A stretch of 64,000 nucleotides of DNA from Coemansia sp. RSA 487. Lineage: Eukaryota > Kickxellomycota > Kickxellomycetes > Kickxellales > Kickxellaceae. Positions within the stretch are counted from its first letter, which is position 1. Each line of letters begins with the position of its first letter. The DNA lies in contig JANBRJ010000012.1 of NCBI GenBank assembly GCA_027577595.1, positions 1 to 64,000 on the forward strand, in the 5' to 3' direction. Both the position numbers and the translations under genes were made by a program. Below the pieces are notes generated by a model. The model saw nothing but the letters and a program-made list of their open reading frames with translations, did no database searches and was not told the origin of the DNA. This document shows positions 31,668-39,362 of this stretch, piece after piece.

Positions 31668-33587
31668 ATGTACTGCCGTAACGTGTCTGCTGTGCTAAGC
31701 AAGTCTACCACAGCACTTTCTGCTCGATCGTTTACAGCTGCCCGCACTGCTGCCAACAAAATACACGCCCGTATTGTCAGCAGCAACAGCAGCAGTGTTC
31801 TGTGCGTCCGGACAAGCGACCAAAGGAAGCACCCAGCGCCCCGCAGTCGACTACAGCAGCAGGTGCGAGGGCTTTCTGTTTCCCACGCTCCTCGAGCACC
31901 TGACCAAGGCAACGAAAATGCCGACGAGGTGGAGCGCGAAGCAATAGACTACGACGTAGTAATAGTCGGCGGTGGGCCGGCCGGGCTCTCGGCGGCCATA
32001 CGCCTGAAGCAGCTAGCAGCCAAACAAGACGCTGAGATCAACGTTGTGGTGATCGAGAAGGGCGGCGAGATAGGGGCACACACGCTGTCGGGGGCATGCA
32101 TCGAGACGGGTCCGTTGGAGGAGCTGTTTCCAGACTGGAAGGAGCTGGGCGCGCCACTGAACCAACCGGCGCTTGAGGACCACATGAAGTACTTGACTGA
32201 GAAAAACGCAATCCCGTTGCCGCACCCACCGCAAATGAACAACACGGGAAACTACATTGTCAGCCTCAGCAACGTGGTCAAGTGGCTCGGAGAGAAGGCC
32301 GAAGAGCTTGGCGTTGATGTGTTCCCAGGTACAGCGGCAGCCAAGGTCATATACGATGGCGATAGTGTGCAAGGCATCGTTACGAATGATGCTGGCGTCG
32401 ACAAGAACTTCAAGCCCAAGTCTTCGTTTACGCCGGGGATGGAGCTGCGCGGAAAGCTGACGCTGTTTGCCGAAGGCTGCCACGGGTCGCTAACCAAGGG
32501 CCTGATCCGCAAGCTCAAGCTGCGCGACGACAGCAGCTTCCAGACATACGGCCTTGGCATCAAGGAGGTCTGGGAGGTCGATCCCGCCAAGCACTCGCCT
32601 GGAAAAGTTATCCACACATTGGGGTATCCGCTGGACTACCAGACGTACGGCGGCGGGTTTATCTACCACATGGAGGACAGCAAGGTGACGCTTGGACTTG
32701 TTGTTGGACTTGATTACCAGAACCCTTATTTGTCACCGTATAAGGAGTTCCAGCGGTTCAAGACGCACCCGTTTGTGGCCAATTTGCTTGATGGCGGCCG
32801 TGTCCTCTCGTATGGCGCGCGGGCGCTTGTCGAGGGTGGATTACAATCGCTGCCCAAGCTGTATTTTGCAGGCGGCGCGCTGATCGGCGACACCGCTGGG
32901 TTCATGAATGTGCCCAAGATCAAGGGCACGCACAACGCCATGAAGAGCGGTATCCTTGCCGCCGACAGCGCCTTCAAGGCTATCATCACCGAAGGAGCCG
33001 ATTCAGGCGACTCGCCAGTTGTTCTGTCAGAGTACGAGCAGGCATTCAAGAACAGCAGCATCTACAAGGAACTCCACGAGGTACGCAACATCCGCCCCTC
33101 GTTCCACACAGCCTTGGGCATATGGGGCGGTATCGCATGGAGCGGTCTCGACACGATGCTCTTGAAGGGCCGTGTGCCGTTCACGTTCCAGCACAAGCAC
33201 CCAGACCACGCCATGCTGCAGCCAGCCGCCATGCACAAGCCCATCGACTATCCAAAACCCGATAACAAGATTACCTTCGATCTGCTGACCAGCGTGTCGC
33301 GCACAGGGACTAACCACGCTGAAGACCAGCCGGTGCATTTGCGCCTGAAGGACAAGACCGTGGAGATCAGAGAGAACCTTCCAGTCTTTGATGGACCTGA
33401 GCAACGATTCTGCCCCGCTGGTGTCTACGAGTACGTCGAGGACGAGGCTAACCCCGGGAAGAAACGGTTCCAGATCAATGCGCAGAATTGCATACACTGC
33501 AAGACTTGCGATATCAAGGATCCAGCCCAGAACATCAACTGGACTGTGCCTGAAGGCGGTGATGGTCCAAATTATGTCGACACCTAA
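31668..33587 (+). CDS. Electron transfer flavoprotein-ubiquinone oxidoreductase
   Basis: Mitochondrial inner-membrane enzyme (ETFDH; yeast Cir2) that passes electrons from ETF, reduced by acyl-CoA and amino-acid dehydrogenases, to ubiquinone. From the ATG at 31668 there are 639 residues; the frame is open further upstream, but a TATA box and hydrophobic run there argue against an earlier start. The N-terminus is Arg/Ser-rich without acidic residues (about 1-60), a presequence. The FAD-binding VVIVGGGPAGLSAA starts at about 98. GFMNVPKIKGTHNAMKSG is the conserved second FAD/quinone block. The 4Fe-4S ligands are in FCPAGVYEY (about 582) and NCIHCKTCDIKDP (about 607-619). Confidence 0.96.
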   Translation: MYCRNVSAVLSKSTTALSARSFTAARTAANKIHARIVSSNSSSVLCVRTSDQRKHPAPRSRLQQQVRGLSVSHAPRAPDQGNENADEVEREAIDYDVVIVGGGPAGLSAAIRLKQLAAKQDAEINVVVIEKGGEIGAHTLSGACIETGPLEELFPDWKELGAPLNQPALEDHMKYLTEKNAIPLPHPPQMNNTGNYIVSLSNVVKWLGEKAEELGVDVFPGTAAAKVIYDGDSVQGIVTNDAGVDKNFKPKSSFTPGMELRGKLTLFAEGCHGSLTKGLIRKLKLRDDSSFQTYGLGIKEVWEVDPAKHSPGKVIHTLGYPLDYQTYGGGFIYHMEDSKVTLGLVVGLDYQNPYLSPYKEFQRFKTHPFVANLLDGGRVLSYGARALVEGGLQSLPKLYFAGGALIGDTAGFMNVPKIKGTHNAMKSGILAADSAFKAIITEGADSGDSPVVLSEYEQAFKNSSIYKELHEVRNIRPSFHTALGIWGGIAWSGLDTMLLKGRVPFTFQHKHPDHAMLQPAAMHKPIDYPKPDNKITFDLLTSVSRTGTNHAEDQPVHLRLKDKTVEIRENLPVFDGPEQRFCPAGVYEYVEDEANPGKKRFQINAQNCIHCKTCDIKDPAQNINWTVPEGGDGPNYVDT

Positions 33588-33946
33588 CTTCGTTTTATAA
33601 TTGGTTCATATTAAAATTTAGCTTATTTTGTCTTGTGGAAAATACAAGTGGAAGGCCGGTTGCGGTGTAACACAAGGCATTTCTATTTGTTCGCGAAAGA
33701 CTGAAACAAATCCAATGTCAAAGTGGAAATTTTATAAAATCCAAGTGACACCACAACCGCTGTTCTAGAGTAACTATCTTTTTTTTGTATTGATCGGCCA
33801 TATGCTGTAGAATTTTATAAACTGAAGACAAACACCTCTAGCAGCCTAGCTATTTCTTTTTTTTTCTATGTCAGCTTTTCTTTTTACTTGAAACCTTTGA
33901 CTATTGATTTTTAGACAATTTCCTTTATTTGCATCCAACTGCAACA
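33588..33946. other. Intergenic, nothing recognised
   Basis: A 359-bp AT-rich spacer between ETF-QO and the next gene. A T run and pyrimidine tract (33855-33930) precede the next start codon. No further feature is seen. Confidence 0.4.
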
Positions 33947-35761
33947 ATGCACATTGTCGCACTAGGGAATAGCGGCAACAGTATTTACAACACGGCAAAC
34001 GATATAATGTCATCTAGAATAGTATCGCCGTCGGGATCAGAGTCGTTTTCGTCGATCTCGCTAGATGATGACTCTGGATATGCACAGAACCCCAAGCAAC
34101 AGGAGCAGCAGAACAACCGCGGATCATGGGGGCTTGGGATCGTTCTGGCGAACCCCGACCAAGAACCGCTCATCGAGAACACTGGCATGGGCATGGCCGG
34201 ACTAATGACAACGCAGTCACCAGGCTATGTGGAAAAGCCCCAAAAGACCCCTGCTGGCGTCTCCAGCTTGCCGACATCCCGAACGCCGACAAAGAGCTCA
34301 AGTACCAGGGCTAAGCAATCAATGTCCACAACCGACGTCCCTACAGCGTCCTTTTTCCACCGATTGGCCACAGGTATCACATCATTCATGTCAACAACAC
34401 CCGAGTCCGGAAACAACCTGGCCGATAAGCCAAAGTCACAGATCGAAGACATGCTCGTGTCCTACTACTTGTCGCAAGGCAGGGAAGTGCCTGACTGGGT
34501 GCACAATCCACCCCCGGATCCGCCAGTTAACGTGTGTACACGACCGACCAGCATTGTCTTGACGAATCCACCAGTGCCCGCAGAGCTTGGTGACATGTGT
34601 GATCCCTCACAGATTGCCATTGGCATGGAACCCAGCAGGGAAGGGTCCTCGCAGCCAGGAAGCAGCAAGAGTGTGCTGCAATCGTTTGCGCGTCTCAACA
34701 TCAGCCGCTTTACGCGGAATCCGTTCAACAAGGGGCTCCAAAGTCCGTCCATGGCAAGCGGGATGACACAGGCTGCCACCGATGATTTGTCTCAAGTAGA
34801 CCAACCCACCAAATCACGCGACCGTTCACGTACCCCACGCACTAAGCAATCGGACAAATATCAGAGACGGAGCGAGCGGCCTAGGCGAGGCGACAGTGTG
34901 TTCAGTCCGTCACCAGTCACTGTCCAGATCGTGGAAAGCACCAGTGGTGGTTCGCAATCTGCCAACGACAGCGGGCTGGAAATGTTGTCCTCTGGTCAGA
35001 CGCCCTCTGTGGCTGTGGCTGCACGCACTTCGGCGAAGGGCAGTAGTGCGAAATCTCGGAATACCGATCGCTTTGACAGCCCAAGACCAATGTCGCCATT
35101 TTCTCCCAGGCGGTATTTTCCCACAGAAAGAGTCATTTCAAGATCCTCCAAAGCAAGTGCAACGCCAACAACAGGAACACCAGCGTGTATTAGTACTCCA
35201 AGCAAGAAACAGACACCCACTTCTGCAAACTCGCCCAAAACCCGTGGTAGGAAAAAAGAAAAAACACCAAGGGACTCTTCGAAGCTTACACCAAAGCACA
35301 GACGAAACGCGGAGAATAAACCAGAGGAAGATAAAGGTGATGCTGCTAAACAGTTCCAAAGTAACAAGATGTCCAAAGAAACAAATCTGTTTGAAAAGGC
35401 GAGTATCGTCATTCCAGACAACACGCAATTTCAGTCGCCAAACCCTGAAGAACAGACAGAACCTTCTACCCAATCTAAAACGTCACCTTTTCACCCAGGG
35501 TGGTTCCGACGCTCACGAACAAAGCAATTTCTTTCTCCGAAAAGGTTTAGAAGAAGTGGGAGCGCAAAAACTGCTCAAACAGAGTCACCAGCTTCGGAAA
35601 TTCCATCTGTTGTGGTAACAAATTCGGACGAAGAACAACCTCAGGCTCAATCGCACGAGGAAACAGCAAATGAAAACGGCCAACCGCCAGAATCTAAAAC
35701 CCCGCGAACAGGTAGAGTGAAAAGTATGTTCAAGCGCAAAAGTATGCACACGCAGGAATAA
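33947..35761 (+). CDS. Large disordered Ser/Pro/Thr-rich protein, function unknown
   Basis: 604 residues from the ATG at 33947. Almost the whole chain is low complexity: Ser, Thr, Pro, Gln and Lys, with many SP/TP sites that CDK- or GSK3-like kinases could phosphorylate. The exception is a compact segment at about residues 165-195 reading DMLVSYYLSQGREVPDWV and then PPPDPP. It looks like a short conserved docking motif. A faint resemblance to the YY..(Q/K)G...PDW pattern I associate with Mso1-type Sec1-binding proteins is not strong enough to name the gene. The C-terminus is basic (TGRVKSMFKRKSMHTQE). No membrane segment or signal peptide is seen. Confidence 0.7.
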   Translation: MHIVALGNSGNSIYNTANDIMSSRIVSPSGSESFSSISLDDDSGYAQNPKQQEQQNNRGSWGLGIVLANPDQEPLIENTGMGMAGLMTTQSPGYVEKPQKTPAGVSSLPTSRTPTKSSSTRAKQSMSTTDVPTASFFHRLATGITSFMSTTPESGNNLADKPKSQIEDMLVSYYLSQGREVPDWVHNPPPDPPVNVCTRPTSIVLTNPPVPAELGDMCDPSQIAIGMEPSREGSSQPGSSKSVLQSFARLNISRFTRNPFNKGLQSPSMASGMTQAATDDLSQVDQPTKSRDRSRTPRTKQSDKYQRRSERPRRGDSVFSPSPVTVQIVESTSGGSQSANDSGLEMLSSGQTPSVAVAARTSAKGSSAKSRNTDRFDSPRPMSPFSPRRYFPTERVISRSSKASATPTTGTPACISTPSKKQTPTSANSPKTRGRKKEKTPRDSSKLTPKHRRNAENKPEEDKGDAAKQFQSNKMSKETNLFEKASIVIPDNTQFQSPNPEEQTEPSTQSKTSPFHPGWFRRSRTKQFLSPKRFRRSGSAKTAQTESPASEIPSVVVTNSDEEQPQAQSHEETANENGQPPESKTPRTGRVKSMFKRKSMHTQE

Positions 35762-36292
35762 TTTTTTAGTTTGACAGTTCAAATATTCCTATTACTTTTT
35801 GTGCGTTTAGCCTTCGTTTGAGCAGAAGCAAAATTTCCAAACAAGGAAAATTTCGGCTATTGAAGGCTCAATTTATATAAGCCAACACTTTATATTGCAT
35901 GAAGTAAATAGAAGCCCACACTTTCCGCTGTGTGGGTTTCTGAGGCTTACTGCTGCTGTTTTGGTGCCGCTAAAGATGTGACTTTACTACCTAGCTTTTT
36001 GTAAAACAAAATTGAAGATTTTGCATTGCCAATTGTATTAAAAAAGACTTTAGAAATCCTGCTATGCAAAGCCCGCTTGACACATATTAACAATCTTAAC
36101 AACCGCAGTGAACTTGCAGTATATAAATTATGATCAATTTCAAGCTTTCCTTTTTTCTTTTTCTTCAACTAGCATACTTTTCCTTCAACCATTATTCGCC
36201 TTTTCAAAGCTCCAAGAAATAGCTAAGGAAATATTTTAAAGCGTTAAAGTAAATTATACTCTAATATTATTCGGGTTTCAACTATTGTCAAA
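35762..36292. other. Intergenic, hairpin and AT-rich leader
   Basis: A 531-bp spacer. CCCACAC/GTGTGGG (35915-35921 and 35930-35936) forms a 7-bp hairpin with an 8-nt loop, followed by TTT. A TATATAAA-like box is at 36120. A 73-codon minus-strand open frame (35947-36168) is Lys-rich but unsupported. Confidence 0.45.
36120..36128 (+). promoter_or_regulatory. TATA box, first tiny gene
   Basis: TATATAAAT in the context GCAGTATATAAATTA, 173 bp before the ATG at 36293 and followed by a pyrimidine-rich leader. Confidence 0.4.
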
Positions 36293-36478
36293 ATGTCGAA
36301 AGGGGGTAATAAGAGTAAAAGACTGGATACAATATACGAAAATACTATTTACTCTGGACCTACAGTAAATAAAAATACTAGTTACCCTGGATTTGATAGT
36401 TTGTACAGGATGATGGATAGTACTATGAAGCAGGTGAATAAAGAGGAAGAGAAAAACGCAAGAGAAAACAGAAAATAA
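36293..36478 (+). CDS. Tiny gene of unknown function, basic peptide (61 aa)
   Basis: A 61-residue open frame starting MSKGGNKSKR, with a Tyr-rich middle (TIYENTIYSG ... YPGFDSLYRMM) and a charged C-terminus (NKEEEKNARENRK). I do not recognise it. It has no signal peptide or membrane helix. It is the first of four short frames in an AT-rich 2.7-kb stretch, each 80-175 bp behind a TATA box. A faint resemblance between its leader and that of the 37802 gene (CATTATT..CCTTTTC) suggests common regulation. It could be spurious. Confidence 0.4.
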   Translation: MSKGGNKSKRLDTIYENTIYSGPTVNKNTSYPGFDSLYRMMDSTMKQVNKEEEKNARENRK

Positions 36479-37255
36479 AAAGCATACAACGAATATTTAC
36501 TCTGAAAAATACATCAAAGAAAAAGTAAATCCTGCTGTTTTCCTTATTTTTCCATCTTGCATCGACTTTTATTCCAACGAATGCAGTTTCTGGTACATAA
36601 ACAAAATTTTAAATATACACTATTGCTGTGAAATGAGAATCGTGTTTTTCGATTCCTTGGATGGAAATTAAAACTGTAATGATGTTAGTTTCGATAGTAC
36701 CTGACTTTGATGTGGCGTATTCTACATAGCCATATAGCTATCAACTATCATGTTCCGCGCCGAACCTATGTGTTGGAAAGTACATACAATAATAAACATA
36801 TGTGCTAATAAATAAACCTGTTAACTACCATGTTTGCTAGACTTTATCTAAATAAATAAATAAATGTCTGCACACTGTCTGACTGCGCAAGAACTGCTTC
36901 ACTTTAAAGACGGAAAGTAATAACATTAAAGTTATAGGCATATCGTGTGACAAAAGAAGATTGGGCGTTGCAAAGACATTTGTAAAAACGATATGACTTA
37001 TCAAATATTAATAGCAGGTGAAAAATGGTTACAGTGCGGCTTTCACTCTTTAGGGATTCAGCACACCGATTAATATATTACTTTTCGTAAAGAAAATTAA
37101 TACATGTAGCCTTCGTAATTTTAAGAGGGAAACAGCTGAACACCTCATGGATATTTATTAAGGTAAATTCAACAGTATAAATAGCTGAAACGCAAAGCCT
37201 TTGCCCTATTTAATAGCTTCTTTGCTTTTTATACTATTTATTAACATTACGGGCA
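36479..37255. other. AT-rich spacer in the tiny-gene cluster
   Basis: 777 bp, strongly AT-rich, with short AAATAAATAAATAAAT runs (about 36850). No gene is seen. It ends in a TATA box (37176) and T-rich leader for the next short frame. Confidence 0.4.
37176..37183 (+). promoter_or_regulatory. TATA box, second tiny gene
   Basis: TATAAATA in the context CAGTATAAATAGC, 80 bp before the ATG at 37256. The same TATAAATAGC core stands before the 37802 and 38577 starts. Confidence 0.45.
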
Positions 37256-37369
37256 ATGGGTCTGAAACAGCTTCAACGCAAAACGGCTAAAGTTTTTTGT
37301 AATAAGCAAAGCAATAATCCAGGGAGGAAACATGTACGCAATGTATCGACATCGAACAAATGCCAATGA
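37256..37369 (+). CDS. Tiny basic peptide frame (37 aa), unknown
   Basis: Thirty-seven residues beginning MGLKQLQRKTAKVF, with 10 Lys/Arg and no acidic residue. Unrecognised. The evidence is positional: a good TATA box 80 bp upstream at the same spacing as the duplicated genes to the right. The last third of the frame falls inside the duplicated block that recurs at 38250, where the rest of this frame is missing. It may be an intact small gene or a remnant. Confidence 0.3.
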   Translation: MGLKQLQRKTAKVFCNKQSNNPGRKHVRNVSTSNKCQ

Positions 37370-37549
37370 TTGTGTAAATTAACAATTGTTTTGTGCATCT
37401 AATTACTAGAGGCCCACTTTTCTTGCAAAATGAAAAATTAAAAGCCCAGCTAAAACTGCAAAGTCAACAAACCCGCAGCTGGTTGGGTTATTTGGACAAC
37501 GCCAAAGAGAAAGCCAAACCTTTGCGCAAATGGATAATATATCTTTTAT
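37338..37549 (+). repeat. Tandem segmental duplication, block A copy 1
   Basis: A 212-bp block repeated at 38250-38461 with no indels. By eye there are eight differences, all transitions. It contains the 3' end of the 37-aa frame and non-coding DNA. A second shared block (37703-37863 and 38479-38639) carries the promoter and start of the next gene. Confidence 0.85.
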
Positions 37550-37702
37550 ATATAGCGTCGTAATTAATTTGTTGTGAAGCAAACCTGTAAATGGTGGCAA
37601 AGCAAAATATTTAAAATTTTCCACACACTAAGTCATGCAATATTTTGCTAGCTAAAAGACAAAGGTCGTCTCTATTTTTCTTACAATTATATTTTGTGAC
37701 AC

Positions 37703-37863
37703 ACTTGGGCTATATAAATAGCAGTAATTATGTCTGACCCTTTTGCACTTTCATTATTATCCTTTTCTCACCGCTATTCTCATTACTCCAAATTTTTAGC
37801 TATGAATTCAAGAACTATCAGACGTAAAAATGTTAATGGTGACCTTAGAGGGTCATATAGCAC
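37703..37863 (+). repeat. Tandem segmental duplication, block B copy 1
   Basis: Promoter, leader and first codons of the 37802 gene, repeated at 38479-38639 with more divergence than block A. The distance between copies shrinks from 912 to 776 bp here, so about 136 bp between blocks A and B was gained or lost in one copy. Confidence 0.8.
37711..37718 (+). promoter_or_regulatory. TATA box, third tiny gene
   Basis: TATATAAA inside GGGCTATATAAATAGCAG. It lies 91 bp before the ATG at 37802 and only 19 bp before an upstream in-frame ATG (37730), which therefore lies too close to be in the transcript. Confidence 0.55.
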
Positions 37864-38077
37864 AATGGAGAAAGCGGGGGAAATAACAGCTTCTCTCGAT
37901 GGCAATTTTGAGCTTAAGCCTTTTACGGTAAATATAAACCCTCTACTGCCTAATGCGAACAAGAAACAAAATCCTCGAAGATCAGGAGTTCAGCCAAAAA
38001 TACAACAAAAAAAAACAAATAAAAAGCAGAGCGCGCTTAGATTTTTCGGAACGAAACCAAATACAACAGCCATGTAA
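37802..38077 (+). CDS. Small basic protein of the duplicated pair (91 aa), unknown
   Basis: 91 residues starting MNSRTIRRKNVNGDLRGSY. There is a hydrophobic/acidic middle (GEITASLDGNFELKPFTVNINPL) and a very basic C-terminus (KIQQKKTNKKQSALRFFG). Unrecognised; it has no signal peptide or membrane helix and could bind nucleic acid. The frame extends upstream to an ATG at 37730, but that Met sits just behind the TATA box and is not conserved in the second copy (GTG there). The TATA box, leader and first codons are duplicated at 38479-38639. Confidence 0.5.
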   Translation: MNSRTIRRKNVNGDLRGSYSTMEKAGEITASLDGNFELKPFTVNINPLLPNANKKQNPRRSGVQPKIQQKKTNKKQSALRFFGTKPNTTAM

Positions 38078-38249
38078 TATGATTGCTTTGTTTATTGGTA
38101 CAAGTAATCACTTGTGCAAACAAGAATGCTCCAAGTGTATTTATGTCGTCTTAGCTTTAACCACTTCAATAGATAAGACAGTTTTGCAACAATAGGGCTT
38201 GTATTAGTGATGGAACAATAAAACAGAACAAACAAACATCTCGTTAAAT

Positions 38250-38461
38250 GCAATGTATCGACATCGAACAAATGTCAATGGTTGTGTAAATTAACAATTG
38301 TTTTATGCATCTAATTACTAGAGGCCCACTTTTCTTGTAAAATGAAAAATTAAAAGCCCAGCTAAAATTGCAAAGTCAACAAACCCGCAGCCGGTTGGGT
38401 TATTTGGACAACGCCAAAGAGAAAGCCAAACCTTTGCGCAAATGGACAACATATCTTTTAT
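38250..38461 (+). repeat. Tandem segmental duplication, block A copy 2
   Basis: Second copy of 37338-37549 at a constant offset of 912 bp and about 96% identity. Confidence 0.85.
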
Positions 38462-38486
38462 GAACAAGTTGGTGAATAACTTGGGC

Positions 38487-38494
38487 TATATAAA
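38487..38494 (+). promoter_or_regulatory. TATA box, fourth tiny gene
   Basis: TATATAAA inside GGGCTATATAAATAGCAG, identical to the 37711 copy, 90 bp before the ATG at 38577. Confidence 0.5.
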
Positions 38495-38576
38495 TAGCAG
38501 TAATTGTGTCTGATCCTTTTACACTTCCATTATTATTCTTTTCTCATTGCTATTTCCATTATTCCAAATTTTAGCT

Positions 38577-38959
38577 ATGGATTCAAAAATATCAGACGTA
38601 GAAATGGTAATAATGACCTTAATGGGAACTATAAAGCACCATCTAGCATTCGTCATTTCGCCAATATAGTCATTGTTCAATCAAAACCTCGAAAACATGC
38701 ACAATACGCTGAGAACCTACGTAATAACCTTTATAGATTGGCAGATAAAGAAGCAGCAATATCAGCCAGAGATATCAAGCTAATAAATCACTGCAGAAAA
38801 AAGAATATTCCCGATATACCAAGCCATTGCCTCGAAATCCGCCAGAAACGCAAAAGATATCGAATACAAAAAAATTGCCATCATTGCCACAGAAAAAAAA
38901 GTGAGTGGAGCGAAAACGCTGTTATCATTTATGAAAAAAAGGCAAAGCTGGCTAAATAA
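38577..38959 (+). pseudogene. Second copy of the 91-aa gene, apparently frame-damaged
   Basis: The duplicated ATG at 38577 opens a frame of only 30 codons (MDSKISDVEM ...). Relative to the 37802 gene, one base is missing after the fifth codon. The matching frame (IRRRNGNNDLNGNY, compare IRRKNVNGDLRGSY) then runs open to 38959 but has no Met of its own. That downstream frame encodes about 120 very basic residues unlike the first copy's tail. Either this is a decaying copy, or splicing rescues it: a GTAATA donor near 38606 and a CAATATAG acceptor near 38670 are present. Confidence 0.4.
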
Positions 38960-39362
38960 TTCAACGGTTTGACATACGTGAACACAAGCACTCGGCTATG
39001 ACGAATATATGCACCGATTGATCTCAGTGGCGTGTAGCCGTATATAGGAGTTTGTCTTTATTGGGAAACCGTTATTTTTGATCCTTTAGCATGTTTCTCG
39101 AGTTTCGAGAGAATATATTTTAAACAATATTATGTGTGGTTTGGCTTTTTGAAAGCAAAAGGTGAGAAAATTACAAGGTGTAGATTGTATGAGCAAACTT
39201 TGATTGACAGCAATCTAATCAGCATATCAAAAAACGCGAATAACGCGTATTTCCGGGTTACAAGCAACACGCTGTCGCGTATTTTTAACTGCACTTGGTT
39301 TCAGCGTTTCTTTTTGGTTATTTTTCTTACTTATGCCTTCTTAAGCTTATTCTCGTATAAAA
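38960..39362. other. Spacer before CTF18
   Basis: 403 bp. The 109-codon frame at 39134-39463 overlaps the CTF18 start in another frame and has no support. The last 100 bp is pyrimidine-rich and contains the CTF18 leader. Confidence 0.4.

Noticed and set aside
35915-35936. Hairpin followed by T residues as a bacterial-type terminator
   Set aside because: The window is eukaryotic; a 7-bp hairpin with three T residues is not a terminator for RNA polymerase II.
37730-37801. Upstream in-frame ATG of the 91-aa gene
   Set aside because: Only 19 bp from the TATA box, so probably not transcribed, and replaced by GTG in the duplicate copy.
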